Assembly: GCA_947374125.1 (NCBI GenBank)
Contig: CANCAR010000041.1
Location: 1 to 15,962 of the forward strand
DNA: 15,962 nucleotides
Reading direction: 5' to 3'
DNA from: Hyphomicrobiales bacterium
Lineage (GTDB): Bacteria > Pseudomonadota > Alphaproteobacteria > Rhizobiales > Beijerinckiaceae
Shown: positions 6,357 to 13,823 of the stretch, piece after piece
Numbering within the stretch: position 1 is the first letter of the stretch
Layout of the letters: each line of letters starts with the position of its first letter
Notes under the pieces: model-generated
What the model saw: only the letters and a program-made list of their open reading frames with translations
What the model was told of the DNA's origin: nothing
Databases searched by the model: none
Translations under genes and position numbers: made by a program

Positions 6357-8579
6357 TTAGCCATTCACCCGCGTCACGCTGTTAATTTCGGGCTTGGCCT
6401 TGAGTTGGCTGATGATCGCGCTCAAATGGCGCAGATCCCACACCTCGACATCGATAACCATTTCCCGGTAATCCGCCGTTTTTCCAGTGATCGAAATCGC
6501 ATCAATATTGCCATCGCTTTCACCGATCACGGTCGCCACTTGCGCCAAAACACCCGGTTCATTTAACACCGTCACCCGAAGCTGCGCCGGGAAACGCTGT
6601 GGGTGCACTTCATCAATATCCCACCGCACATCAAGCCATCGCTCGGGTTGGTCATCAAAGGCCGTCAAAGCGGGCGATTGTATGGGATAGATCGTAATGC
6701 CAACCCCGGGCGTTAAAATTCCAATGATCCGATCGCCCGGAACAGCGCCGCCATTGGGCGCAAATTGCACGGGCAAATCACCGCCAATACCGCGGATTGG
6801 AATTGCCGATTGAGCGGGCTCATCGCCATCGCCTTCGCCCGCGCCCGGCACTTTGAACACAAGCCCCTGGCCCTGTTTCATGCCAAACCATCCGCCCTCG
6901 GCGAGATTGGCGCCTGCACCGGCGGCCTGTTCTTCGCGATAATCGGGATAGACCGCTTTCACGACATCGCCGGAATATATTTCACCTCGTCCAACGGCGG
7001 CAAACACGTCGTCAATGGACGTTCGCGCCAAACGCGGCAGCGCCAGTTTTAACCGATCCTCTGCATAGGGCTTACCGATCCGCTCAAACGCGCGCTCGAT
7101 GATTTTTTGGCCAAGACCCGAATATTGGTTGCGCGACGCTGTGCGCGTAGCGCGCCGAATGGCCGCACGCGCCTTTCCCGTCACAACAATCGATTCCCAA
7201 GCAGACGGCGGCGTTTGCCCTTCAGCGCGTACAATCTCTACCTCGTCGCCATTCCGGAGCGTAGAAACGAGTGGCACCAGCGCGCCATTCACCTTAGCAC
7301 CCACGGCCGTGTCACCCACATCGGTATGCACCGCATAGGCAAAATCAATGGGCGTGGCATTGCGTGGCAGGGCGATCAAGCGACCCTTTGGCGTGAAGCA
7401 AAAGACCTGATCATGAAAAAGTTCGAGCTTGGTGTGTTCCAAAAACTCCTCGGCGTTTTCACCCTCCGACAAGGTTTCAAGCGTCCGACGCAGCCACGCA
7501 TAAGCGTTGCTCTCATTGCCCTGCCCCATCAGCGATGGGTTGCCGTCCGCGTCTTTATAGAGCGCATGCGCCGCGATGCCATATTCGGCCAAGCGATCCA
7601 TTTCCGCTGTTCTAATCTGCAATTCCACACGCTGGCGACCCGGGCCAACAACGGTTGTATGCAACGAATGGTAGTCATTCTGCTTCGGCGTCGAGATGTA
7701 ATCCTTGAACCGCCCCGGCACGGTCGACCAGGTGGTGTGCACAATACCAAGCGCCGCGTAGCAATCCGCCACCGTGTCCACAATCACCCGAAACCCGAAA
7801 ATATCCGATAATTGTTCAAATGAGACCGACTTTCGCTCCATTTTCCGCCAAATCGAATAGGCGCGCTTTAACCGCCCCTTCACCTGCGCCTTGATCCCGG
7901 AGGCGGCGAGTTTCTGCGTCAGCTCGTTTTCAATTCGCTCAATCAGTGGGCCGCTTTTCGGACCAAGCTCATCAAGCCTTCGCCTAATGGCCGCATAGGC
8001 ATCGGGCATGAAATGACGAAAGGCCAGGCTTTCCAGCTCCTCGCGCAAATCCTGCATCCCCATGCGTCCGGCAAGGGGAGCGTAAATATCGAGCGTTTCT
8101 TCCGCAATGCGCGCCCGCTTGGCTTCCGGCATAAATTGCAGCGTCCGCATATTGTGCAAACGATCGGCGAGCTTGATCAGCAGCACCCGTACATCATCGG
8201 CAATCGCCAACAAAAGCTTTCTTAAGTTTTCAGCCTGTGCGGCCTTTTTGGATACAAGATCGAGCTTCTGGATTTTAGTGAGACCATCAACCAATTGGCC
8301 AATATCGGCACCAAAAATACGGTCGATTTCTTCCCGCGTCGTCTCGGTGTCCTCGATCGTATCATGCAACAGGGCAGCGACAATCGTGGCGTCATCGAGT
8401 TTAAGTTCCGTGAGAATGGCGGCCACTTCAAGCGGATGCGACATATAGGGCGCGCCCGACGCCCGCATCTGGTTGCCATGCGCGCGCATCGCATACACAT
8501 AGGCGCGGTTGAGCAGAGCCTCATCCGTATGCGGATTATAGGCTTTTACCCGATCAACCAGTTCATATTGCCTCATCAT
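6357..8579 (-). CDS. rsh: bifunctional (p)ppGpp synthetase/hydrolase (RelA/SpoT homologue)
   Basis: The protein makes and degrades the alarmone (p)ppGpp, controlling the stringent response. The 740 residues hold an N-terminal HD hydrolase domain (His48; LLHDTIEDT with His72-Asp73), a nucleotidyltransferase synthetase domain with RFKDYISTPKQNDYHSLHT (290-308), a TGS domain (about 390-452) and a C-terminal ACT domain (about 665-740). An intact HD pair together with an RFKD-type synthetase motif indicates a bifunctional enzyme, as expected where a single Rsh exists. The MMRQYELV start (8577-8579) matches homologues. A longer frame to 8663 would begin inside the rpoZ terminator hairpin and is rejected. 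A GGGATAaacTATCCC palindrome abuts the start codon. Confidence 0.96.
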   Translation of the reverse strand: MMRQYELVDRVKAYNPHTDEALLNRAYVYAMRAHGNQMRASGAPYMSHPLEVAAILTELKLDDATIVAALLHDTIEDTETTREEIDRIFGADIGQLVDGLTKIQKLDLVSKKAAQAENLRKLLLAIADDVRVLLIKLADRLHNMRTLQFMPEAKRARIAEETLDIYAPLAGRMGMQDLREELESLAFRHFMPDAYAAIRRRLDELGPKSGPLIERIENELTQKLAASGIKAQVKGRLKRAYSIWRKMERKSVSFEQLSDIFGFRVIVDTVADCYAALGIVHTTWSTVPGRFKDYISTPKQNDYHSLHTTVVGPGRQRVELQIRTAEMDRLAEYGIAAHALYKDADGNPSLMGQGNESNAYAWLRRTLETLSEGENAEEFLEHTKLELFHDQVFCFTPKGRLIALPRNATPIDFAYAVHTDVGDTAVGAKVNGALVPLVSTLRNGDEVEIVRAEGQTPPSAWESIVVTGKARAAIRRATRTASRNQYSGLGQKIIERAFERIGKPYAEDRLKLALPRLARTSIDDVFAAVGRGEIYSGDVVKAVYPDYREEQAAGAGANLAEGGWFGMKQGQGLVFKVPGAGEGDGDEPAQSAIPIRGIGGDLPVQFAPNGGAVPGDRIIGILTPGVGITIYPIQSPALTAFDDQPERWLDVRWDIDEVHPQRFPAQLRVTVLNEPGVLAQVATVIGESDGNIDAISITGKTADYREMVIDVEVWDLRHLSAIISQLKAKPEINSVTRVNG

Positions 8580-8594
8580 GGGATAAACTATCCC
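8580..8594. promoter_or_regulatory. palindrome touching the rsh start codon
   Basis: GGGATA (8580-8585) and TATCCC (8589-8594) form a perfect 6-bp dyad with a 3-nt loop directly before the first ATG of rsh. No Shine-Dalgarno sequence is obvious there. It could be a small 5'-UTR hairpin that modulates initiation, or chance. Confidence 0.25.
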
Positions 8595-8645
8595 GCTTTC
8601 GATCCCACTTCGCAAGATGAAGATCGCAAAAGCATCAAATCCCAT

Positions 8646-8673
8646 AAAAAAACCCGGCTGCATAACAGCCGGG
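8646..8673 (-). terminator. intrinsic terminator after rpoZ
   Basis: On the minus strand, CCCGGCTG (8666-8673) pairs with CAGCCGGG (8653-8660) around a 5-nt loop, followed by a T7 run (8652-8646). It starts 25 nt after the rpoZ stop codon. It would partly or fully separate rpoZ from rsh transcription, so rsh may have a promoter between 8580 and 8645. Confidence 0.85.
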
Positions 8674-8698
8674 CTTAAACCGTCAACTGAACGTTAGA

Positions 8699-9088
8699 TC
8701 AGTCGCTATCGTCGTCGGAGCCGACAGGCGGAACCAGCCCATCAAGACCACGCAATAAATCTTCTTCCGTCATCCGGTCAAACTCGACCGGCGAATCATC
8801 TGAGCTTGATCCGCCCGGTGCGCCGAGCATTGGCACAGCCCCCGCTTCAGGCTCATCAACATCGACGTGCTTTTGAAGCGAATGGATCAGATCTTCCTTA
8901 AGATCCTCAGGGGAAACCGTCGAATCTGCGATTTCGCGCAACGCCACAACCGGGTTTTTATCGCGATCCCGATCAATGGTCAGCGGTGAACCCGCGGAAA
9001 TCATACGTGCCCGATGGCTCGCCAAAAGGACGAGTTCGAAGCGGTTATCAACTTTTTCGATGCAATCTTCAACGGTGACGCGAGCCAT
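8699..9088 (-). CDS. rpoZ: RNA polymerase omega subunit
   Basis: Omega assists folding and assembly of the beta' subunit and helps (p)ppGpp bind RNA polymerase in many proteobacteria. Its placement beside rsh is conserved. The 129-residue protein starts MARVTVEDCIEKVDNRFELVLLASHRARMI, the canonical omega N-terminal fold, with REIAD at about 51-55. An acidic C-terminal tail rich in Asp/Glu/Ser is common in this group. The ATG at 9086-9088 is preceded by AAAAGGAG about 11 nt upstream. An upstream frame extension is rejected because it lacks family similarity. Confidence 0.95.
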   Translation of the reverse strand: MARVTVEDCIEKVDNRFELVLLASHRARMISAGSPLTIDRDRDKNPVVALREIADSTVSPEDLKEDLIHSLQKHVDVDEPEAGAVPMLGAPGGSSSDDSPVEFDRMTEEDLLRGLDGLVPPVGSDDDSD

Positions 9089-9443
9089 GGCGACCCAGTC
9101 TCCTTTTAGTATGTGGCGGGAACTGAAGCGTCTGATACACTTACGTTCCGAATGAAGCAAGTTTTTATGGAGACTGTTGATTCCCCTACCTCGAAATCAA
9201 GTGTGTTGGCCTCAACCATACCTCAAAAACCTGATCTTTTTGGCAGGTGTTCCGGGAGGCTTTATGCTTGACTAAATCTTAAGCCGTCCATTAAAAAACA
9301 ACCATAGACTGAATCGGTTGGCGTATTAGAATTAAAGGTTGCATAAAAAGACTTTTTGTTCCCCGAAGACGTTGACCTAAAAACAAAATTTATTGCAAAG
9401 GCGGACCAAATTTTTCGCCGATTTAACGAAAAGAGATCATAAA
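9089..9443. other. divergent intergenic region between rpoZ and the NYN-domain gene
   Basis: No gene is convincing here. The region must hold promoters for rpoZ (leftward) and the NYN gene (rightward). TTGACC at 9372-9377 followed by an AT-rich stretch could be a rightward -35 element, but no good -10 is seen. A minus-strand frame (9262-9450) has no recognisable motif and crosses the NYN leader. Confidence 0.45.
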
Positions 9444-10025
9444 ATGCCAAGTTCAGAACGCATTGCTCTATTTATTGATGGCGCCAATCTCTACGCCACC
9501 GCGAAATCCCTAGGCTTCGATATCGATTATAAAAGGCTCCTGAAAGAGTATCAGGCGCAGGGCTATTTGGTCCGCGCTTTTTATTACACGGCGCTGATTG
9601 AGGATCAGGAATATTCCTCGATTCGCCCGCTGATCGACTGGCTTGATTATAATGGCTACCGGGTTGTCACCAAGCCCACCAAAGAATTCGTGGACTCGAC
9701 CGGCCGCCGTAAGGTCAAGGGCAATATGGATATCGAGCTCGCCATCGATGCGCTGGAGCTTGCACCCTATATCAACCATGCCGTGATTTTCTCGGGCGAC
9801 GGGGATTTTCGCTCCCTCGTTGAGGCGTTGCAACGCCGGGGCGTGAAAGTATCGGTGGTCTCTACCATCACCTCACAGCCACCGATGGTGGCGGACGAAT
9901 TGCGCCGTCAGGCGGATGAGTTCATCGACATTGTTCACCTGTTGCCCCGCATCGGCCGCGAGTCGACCGATCGCCCAGCCCGTCCGCCAGAGCGTCGGAT
10001 CGGTCCGGACGAAGAAGAGATGTGA
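9444..10025 (+). CDS. NYN/LabA-type PIN-like domain protein (putative RNase)
   Basis: The protein has 193 residues. The NYN (LabA/DUF88) fold is a PIN-like ribonuclease fold. The acidic residues are visible: Asp12 in ALFIDGANLYATAK, Asp96 and Asp102 in KGNMDIELAIDALEL, and Asp119/Asp121 in FSGDGDFRSLVEALQRRG. The C-terminal 30 residues are a charged Arg/Pro tail. The ATG at 9444 is chosen because family members begin MPS.ERIALFIDGAN. A TTG 17 codons upstream is less likely. Its stop codon overlaps the next gene's GTG by 4 bp, so it is co-translated with a uracil-DNA glycosylase. This pairing near rpoZ is typical of Hyphomicrobiales. Substrate is unknown. Confidence 0.92.
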   Translation: MPSSERIALFIDGANLYATAKSLGFDIDYKRLLKEYQAQGYLVRAFYYTALIEDQEYSSIRPLIDWLDYNGYRVVTKPTKEFVDSTGRRKVKGNMDIELAIDALELAPYINHAVIFSGDGDFRSLVEALQRRGVKVSVVSTITSQPPMVADELRRQADEFIDIVHLLPRIGRESTDRPARPPERRIGPDEEEM

Positions 10026-10669
10026 TCGAAGCGCTCGAACCCCATCACGCTGAGCCATCCGCCGATTGCAGCCTTTGCCCTCGGCTGGTTGCCTTTCGGC
10101 AATCGGCGCGGGCCCAGTTTCCCGATTGGCACAACGCGCCGGTTAAGTCCTTCGGACCCGAAACGGCACGGCTTTTAATTATTGGTCTCGCGCCCGGTTT
10201 GAGGGGTGCTAACCGCACGGGGCGCCCTTTTACCGGCGATTATGCGGGGGATCTCCTCTACGCAACGCTTCTGAAATTCGGCTTTGCGACGGGTGAGTTC
10301 TTGGCCCGCCCCGATGATGGGCTCGCGCTCATCGATTGCCGCATCACCAATGGCGTGCGTTGCGTGCCGCCAGAGAACAAGCCTACGCCGCTTGAGATCG
10401 CCACCTGCCGACCCTTCTTGAGCGATACGATCAACCGGATGCCCGCATTAAGTTCCATCGTAGCGCTTGGCCGCATCGCCCATGATACGACACTGAAAGC
10501 GCTCGGCGTTCCCTTGTCGCGCCACCCCTTCGGCCACGGCGCGCGGCACGAGATCGGCGCGATCACACTCTATGACAGCTATCACTGCTCGCGCTACAAC
10601 ACGAATACGGGTGTTTTGACGACCGCTATGTTTGAAGCGGTGTTTGAACGGATTCGTGCGGACATTTGA
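10022..10669 (+). CDS. uracil-DNA glycosylase, family 5 (UDGb)
   Basis: This enzyme excises uracil, and often hypoxanthine or other deaminated bases, from DNA in base-excision repair. The 215-residue protein has the four cysteines expected for the iron-sulphur cluster of family 4/5 enzymes (Cys16, Cys19, Cys114, Cys129), the active-site motif GLAPG (55-59) followed by LRGANRTGRPFTGDYAG, and a late HCSRYNTNTG motif. GLAPG, rather than a GE.PG motif, favours family 5 over family 4. The GTG start at 10022 forms a GTGA overlap with the NYN gene. The function call is firm by motif; exact substrate range is not readable. Confidence 0.92.
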   Translation: MIEALEPHHAEPSADCSLCPRLVAFRQSARAQFPDWHNAPVKSFGPETARLLIIGLAPGLRGANRTGRPFTGDYAGDLLYATLLKFGFATGEFLARPDDGLALIDCRITNGVRCVPPENKPTPLEIATCRPFLSDTINRMPALSSIVALGRIAHDTTLKALGVPLSRHPFGHGARHEIGAITLYDSYHCSRYNTNTGVLTTAMFEAVFERIRADI

Positions 10670-10727
10670 AACCATAGACTTAGCGCACCGAAGACCTTAT
10701 GTGAGCATCATCTAAGGAAACTCCCGC

Positions 10728-10792
10728 ATGACCCGTCGCTCGCCCCGTCTGCTTGATGATTTTGACCGGCTTTCGGCAAGCGCGCGGGCCGT
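10728..10792 (+). pseudogene. out-of-frame 5' segment of the GTP cyclohydrolase II gene (frameshift)
   Basis: An ATG at 10728 with AAGGA about 10 nt upstream encodes MTRRSPRLLDDFDRL..., a plausible start for the long alphaproteobacterial RibA. This frame soon stops (TGA about 10827). The RibA frame instead reads KRAGRPVIVTDGDRSGLIASAEAL from about 10781 onward, with a TGA at 10763-10765 just upstream and no ATG. One missing base between about 10766 and 10792 would join the two. Either a real mutation or a sequencing error is possible. Confidence 0.6.
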
Positions 10793-10858
10793 CCCGTCAT
10801 CGTTACCGATGGCGACCGCTCGGGGCTGATTGCCAGCGCAGAGGCTCTAACAGAAGCG

Positions 10859-11800
10859 TTGGCCAAGGGCCTATCCGATATCGCCAAGGGCCAAGCGCAC
10901 CTAGTTTTACCCTCCGCCCGGCTGAAGCGGCTCGGCGTCGAGCGGCAAACGCCGGGCTCCATCGCGCTGCCGCGGCTTGATCTCGACCGCATCGCCACGC
11001 TGGCGCAAAAGCTTGAGGCAAAAGCCGACGCGCCGATTGGCTCAACCAGTGTCATCGATCGCGCGGGCCTTGAACTTTTGGCCCTAGCCCTCCTCCTGCC
11101 CGCCATCATCGTGATCCCGCTTGGAAAGCCTTCGCTTGAGGGCGAGGCGCTGCAAGTGGTCCGCGCCGAAGCGATTGAGCAATACCGCCGTGGCTCGGCG
11201 GCGCGGCTCGCCATCGTCTCCCGCGCGCCCGTGCCGCTTGAAGGCGCAGAGCAGACCGAATTTGTGGTGTTTAGAGGCGGCGAAGGCTTGCGCGATCAGG
11301 TCGCCATCCTCGTCGGCAAGCCCGATCTGAGCGGCCCCGTGCTGACCCGTTTGCACTCCGCCTGTTTAACCGGCGATTTGTTTGGCTCACTCAAATGCGA
11401 TTGCGGCGATCAATTGCGCGAAACCGTCCGCTACATGGCGGAAAATGGCGGCGGCGTGCTGCTCTATCTCGATCAGGAAGGCCGCGGCAACGGCATCGCC
11501 AATAAAATCCGCGCCTATGCCCTGCAAACCCAAGGGCTGGATACCTACGAGGCCGATGAGGCCTTGGGCCTCGATATGGACCAACGCGGTTTTGATTTCG
11601 CAGCCCTTATGCTCCACCAGCTCGGCGTGAGCCGGATCACGCTTTTAACCAACAACCCCGAAAAAATCGCCGCCATGCGCCGCTCCGGCATCGAGGTTAC
11701 CACCCACCGCCGGATTTTCGGCAGAGAGACCGCCGATAACCTCACCTACATCGCCACCAAACGCTCGCGAGCCGGGCATTTGGGGGATGAGCGGTCTTAG
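10859..11800 (+). CDS. ribA: GTP cyclohydrolase II, long form (5' end likely frameshifted)
   Basis: The enzyme opens the imidazole ring of GTP, the first committed step of riboflavin synthesis. The C-terminal part holds the zinc ligands in HSACLTGD...KCDCG (Cys169, Cys180, Cys182), the YLDQEGRGNGI motif (203-213), YEADEALG and NNPEKI. An N-terminal region of about 130 residues before the catalytic domain is typical of alphaproteobacterial versions. The given start is a TTG and is only the first usable start in frame; coding-like sequence continues back to about 10766. The natural start is probably the ATG at 10728, reached only across a one-base frameshift. If translated as is, the catalytic domain is complete. 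No promoter was identified in the 58-nt gap after the glycosylase. Confidence 0.85.
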   Translation: MAKGLSDIAKGQAHLVLPSARLKRLGVERQTPGSIALPRLDLDRIATLAQKLEAKADAPIGSTSVIDRAGLELLALALLLPAIIVIPLGKPSLEGEALQVVRAEAIEQYRRGSAARLAIVSRAPVPLEGAEQTEFVVFRGGEGLRDQVAILVGKPDLSGPVLTRLHSACLTGDLFGSLKCDCGDQLRETVRYMAENGGGVLLYLDQEGRGNGIANKIRAYALQTQGLDTYEADEALGLDMDQRGFDFAALMLHQLGVSRITLLTNNPEKIAAMRRSGIEVTTHRRIFGRETADNLTYIATKRSRAGHLGDERS

Positions 11801-11814
11801 GGCGCAGAAAAGAG

Positions 11815-11940
11815 CCTCATCCTGAGCCGCGCCGAAGGCGCGAGTCGAAGGACGGTAGCCGCGCCGAAGGCGCGAGTCGAAGGACGGTAGCCGCTCAATT
11901 GGTCCTTCGACAAGCCGCTTCGCGGCTGCTCAGGATGAGG
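11815..11940. repeat. CCTCATCCTGAG-type palindromic repeat with an internal tandem duplication
   Basis: Perfect 13-bp arms, CCTCATCCTGAGC (11815-11827) and GCTCAGGATGAGG (11928-11940), bound the element. Inside, a 32-bp unit starting AGCCGCGCCGAAGG is duplicated in tandem (11825-11856 and 11857-11888), with six further bases of a third copy. GTCGAAGGAC and GTCCTTCGAC stretches can pair. This repeat type, with CGAAGGA cores, is widely dispersed between genes in alphaproteobacteria. Confidence 0.8.
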
Positions 11941-11956
11941 AGATAATACACCCCTC

Positions 11957-11991
11957 ACCCTACACCCTACACCCTACACCCTACACCCTCT
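11957..11991. repeat. heptamer tandem repeat (ACCCTAC)n
   Basis: Four perfect ACCCTAC units at 11957-11984 are followed by a fifth, ACCCTCT, at 11985-11991. It lies about 250 bp before the porin 1 start, in the same relative place as another heptamer array before porin 2. Confidence 0.85.
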
Positions 11992-12000
11992 ATTAAACAT

Positions 12001-12240
12001 ATCCGAGATCAATTAAGACAATTCATAAGTAAATTTAAAACAACCATAGGTTGTATTAAGATTGTAAAACAACTATTGGTAAGTAAAATCTGTTTCATTT
12101 TCGCAACATACCTTAGATCAAAATTCCACTAAACCTATTATGACACTTTATGACGTTGCGGAATCCAGTCCATTTTCTCATCATTCCACCGTTGAAACCC
12201 GCTTGGGGCAGTCTCGAGCGAGCAAATCATGGATGTGACA
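12001..12240 (+). promoter_or_regulatory. porin 1 regulatory leader conserved with porin 2
   Basis: Blocks shared in order with the porin 2 leader include ATTAAACATAT, a dyad ACAACC-ata-GGTTGT (12040-12054), ATTG.AAAACAA (from 12061), GTAAGTAAAAT.TGT, TTGCGGAATC...TCCA and GTTGAAACC. The TATTAT after CCTAAACC-like sequence near 12134-12142 is a possible -10 element with a poor -35 (TTAGAT) 17 nt before it. The dyads look like regulator sites. TTGCGGAATC and what follows is probably 5' UTR. Confidence 0.5.
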
Positions 12241-13317
12241 ATGAAACTCTCCACTCTCCTCCTTTCCTCGGCAGCGCTCCTCGTTGCTGGCGCGGCTTAC
12301 GCCGCCGACCTCCCAGCCAAGAAGGCCGCTCCAGCAGCAGCCCCAACCGGCTGCCCTGCTTTCGGCGCTGGCTTCTTCGCCATTCCAGGCGGCGATACCT
12401 GCATTAAGTTCTCGGGCTTTATGAACTATACGGCAGGCTATACCAGTGACAACGACAAGGTGACCGCTGCAAAGTATGGTCAGGCTGGCGCGTTCCGCCT
12501 GTTGACGGACGTTCGCAGCAATTCCGAAATGGGCGTCGTCCGTGGCGTTGCTCGTTTTGACGCCGATGGTAGCACGGCTACCATTTCCCGTGGTTACGCG
12601 CAGCTTGGCGGTTTGACCGCAGGCCGCGACGCCTCGATGGCCGATATCGCAGGCACCAATGCTTGGCAGTATGGCTCCAACCTGAATCCAGGCACAGCCG
12701 AAGGTATTAAGTACGCTTTCGCAACAGGTCCTGTGACCCTCACGCTTGGTCTCGAGAACGCGCCTAACAACAACGGTACCTACACCGCAGATAAAGTGAC
12801 CAATCTTGCTGATCGCCCGGATGTATTGCTCGGCGTTGCTGGCAAGGCAGGCATGCTCGATTTTAAGCTCGTAGCAGCTTCGCATGAAGCAGTCGATCAA
12901 ACCGCTTCGGGAGCAACAACCCAAGGCTACGCAGTCGTTGGCCGTTTGGCTGTTGCCCTTGATGGCGGCTTCGGTGCTGCGATCTTCGGCGGAACGAGTT
13001 CAGCGGCTTCCAAGTATATGTTGAAAAAAGAGACGAAACTTGTCGACTATGATGGTAACGACAAGGCAGCCGGCACCAATTTCGGTGGCGAATTGCGCTA
13101 CACGGCTGGTCCGGGCACTCTTGCGATTGCCGCTGATCAGGCTGAAGAAAAATTAGGTAGCGCGAATAAGAAGCTCTCGAACCTCGGCCTTTCCTACGTC
13201 TACACGGTTACCCCTGGCTTCGTCGTTGAGCCAGAATTCATCACGTCGAAGGTCGAAGGCACGGTTGCCAACTCGACCTCCAACACGATGTATCTCCGTA
13301 TCTCGCGCGACTTCTGA
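12241..13317 (+). CDS. outer-membrane porin (Porin_2 family), paralogue 1
   Basis: This is a trimeric beta-barrel porin for passive entry of small solutes through the outer membrane. The 358-residue precursor has a clear signal peptide (MKLSTLLLSSAALLVAGAAYA, cleavage after residue 21), then an Ala/Lys/Pro-rich start to the mature protein. FGAGFFAIPGGDTCIKFSGFMNY follows, with Cys38 and Cys54 placed as in alphaproteobacterial porins, where they may form a disulphide. The protein ends RISRDF with the terminal Phe recognised by the BAM machinery. The ATG at 12241 gives a compact signal peptide and has GGAT 7 nt upstream; an ATG at 12229 (MDVTMKLS) is the alternative. It has the same length as the paralogue downstream and is very similar throughout, with differences concentrated in loop-like segments. 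A strong terminator follows. Confidence 0.94.
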   Translation: MKLSTLLLSSAALLVAGAAYAADLPAKKAAPAAAPTGCPAFGAGFFAIPGGDTCIKFSGFMNYTAGYTSDNDKVTAAKYGQAGAFRLLTDVRSNSEMGVVRGVARFDADGSTATISRGYAQLGGLTAGRDASMADIAGTNAWQYGSNLNPGTAEGIKYAFATGPVTLTLGLENAPNNNGTYTADKVTNLADRPDVLLGVAGKAGMLDFKLVAASHEAVDQTASGATTQGYAVVGRLAVALDGGFGAAIFGGTSSAASKYMLKKETKLVDYDGNDKAAGTNFGGELRYTAGPGTLAIAADQAEEKLGSANKKLSNLGLSYVYTVTPGFVVEPEFITSKVEGTVANSTSNTMYLRISRDF

Positions 13318-13340
13318 TCTTAAACGATCATTTGTGGAAT

Positions 13341-13376
13341 ATAGCCCCGGCAGGCAACTGCCGGGGCTATTTGTTT
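13341..13376 (+). terminator. intrinsic terminator of porin 1
   Basis: A 13-bp perfect stem, ATAGCCCCGGCAG (13341-13353) with CTGCCGGGGCTAT (13358-13370), closes a GCAA (GNRA) tetraloop and is followed by TTGTTT. It starts 23 nt after the stop codon. Confidence 0.92.
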
Positions 13377-13460
13377 CGTGAGGTTAGGCGCTTTATCGGC
13401 GCTTGAGGTTGGATCGTAGGAGAAAGGCCTCACTCGCCCCCACCCGCGGCCCAACGCTTC

Positions 13461-13573
13461 CCCTCATCCTGAGCCACGACACGAAGCGGCGTGTGTCGAA
13501 GGACCCATTGCAGAAATGAGCGCATAAACCGCCCTTCGACTCGCGCTTCCAGCGCGGCTCAGGGTGAGGTTTT
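13461..13573. repeat. 113-bp CCTCATCCTGAG-type palindromic repeat, copy A
   Basis: It is a direct repeat of 13659-13771 with only two mismatches seen (an A/G after GCCACGAC and a C/A after AAGGAC). The ends, CCTCATCCTGAGCC and GGCTCAGGGTGAGG, are near-perfect inverted arms, with internal CGACAC/GTGTCG pairing. It is the same class as 11815-11940. Confidence 0.88.
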
Positions 13574-13598
13574 GTTTGAGTTCCCCGCCCCTCTCTAA

Positions 13599-13622
13599 CC
13601 CTCCCCCTCAAAGGGGGGAGGG
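13599..13622. repeat. GC-rich hairpin CCCTCCCCC...GGGGGAGGG
   Basis: Nine-bp perfect arms (13599-13607 and 13614-13622) enclose a 6-nt loop, preceded by CCTCTCTAAC. This is a common intergenic palindrome type in alphaproteobacteria. It sits between the two 113-bp repeats and could act as a weak terminator in either direction. Confidence 0.55.
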
Positions 13623-13658
13623 AAAAACAGAGCGATGCATTCCACCCTACTCCCTACC

Positions 13659-13771
13659 CCCTCATCCTGAGCCACGACGCGAAGCGGCGTGTGTCGAAGG
13701 ACACATTGCAGAAATGAGCGCATAAACCGCCCTTCGACTCGCGCTTCCAGCGCGGCTCAGGGTGAGGTTTT
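13659..13771. repeat. 113-bp CCTCATCCTGAG-type palindromic repeat, copy B
   Basis: It is a near-identical direct copy of 13461-13573, offset by 198 bp, and lies immediately before the heptamer array and the porin 2 leader. The near identity implies recent duplication or ongoing gene conversion. Confidence 0.88.
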
Positions 13772-13784
13772 TAGCTGTTGCCGA

Positions 13785-13812
13785 CCTACTGCCTACTGCC
13801 TACTGCCTACTC
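13785..13812. repeat. heptamer tandem repeat (CCTACTG)n
   Basis: There are three perfect CCTACTG units (13785-13805) and a fourth, CCTACTC, at 13806-13812. Period and position match the array before porin 1, although the unit differs (CCTACTG versus ACCCTAC, sharing CCTAC). Confidence 0.8.
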
Positions 13813-13823
13813 CCCTTCAATAT

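Larger units (their letters stand above)
11801..12228. other. intergenic region upstream of porin 1: palindromic repeat, heptamer array, porin leader
   Basis: No gene is seen. From left to right it holds an imperfect palindromic repeat (11815-11940), a heptamer tandem array (11957-11991) and an AT-rich regulatory leader shared with the second porin. No separate terminator for the GTP cyclohydrolase gene was found; the palindrome may serve. Confidence 0.6.

Noticed and set aside
7107..7811. Plus-strand open frame of 234 codons antisense to rsh
   Set aside because: It is a shadow of the rsh gene, whose opposite frame has full domain matches. The translation is Arg/His-rich and featureless.
9262..9450. 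Minus-strand open frame of 62 codons between rpoZ and the NYN gene
   Set aside because: It has no motif, covers the NYN leader and start, and shows no ribosome-binding site.
11957..11991. CCCTA-type array resembling telomere repeats
   Set aside because: It is a short internal heptamer array in a clearly chromosomal bacterial context. There is no end structure.
12181..12924. Minus-strand open frame of 247 codons antisense to porin 1
   Set aside because: It is a shadow frame of a strongly coding porin gene. The translation is Cys/Arg-rich with no motif and no ribosome-binding site.
13393..13611. Minus-strand open frame between the porins
   Set aside because: It is a translation of the palindromic repeat and GC-rich hairpin only.
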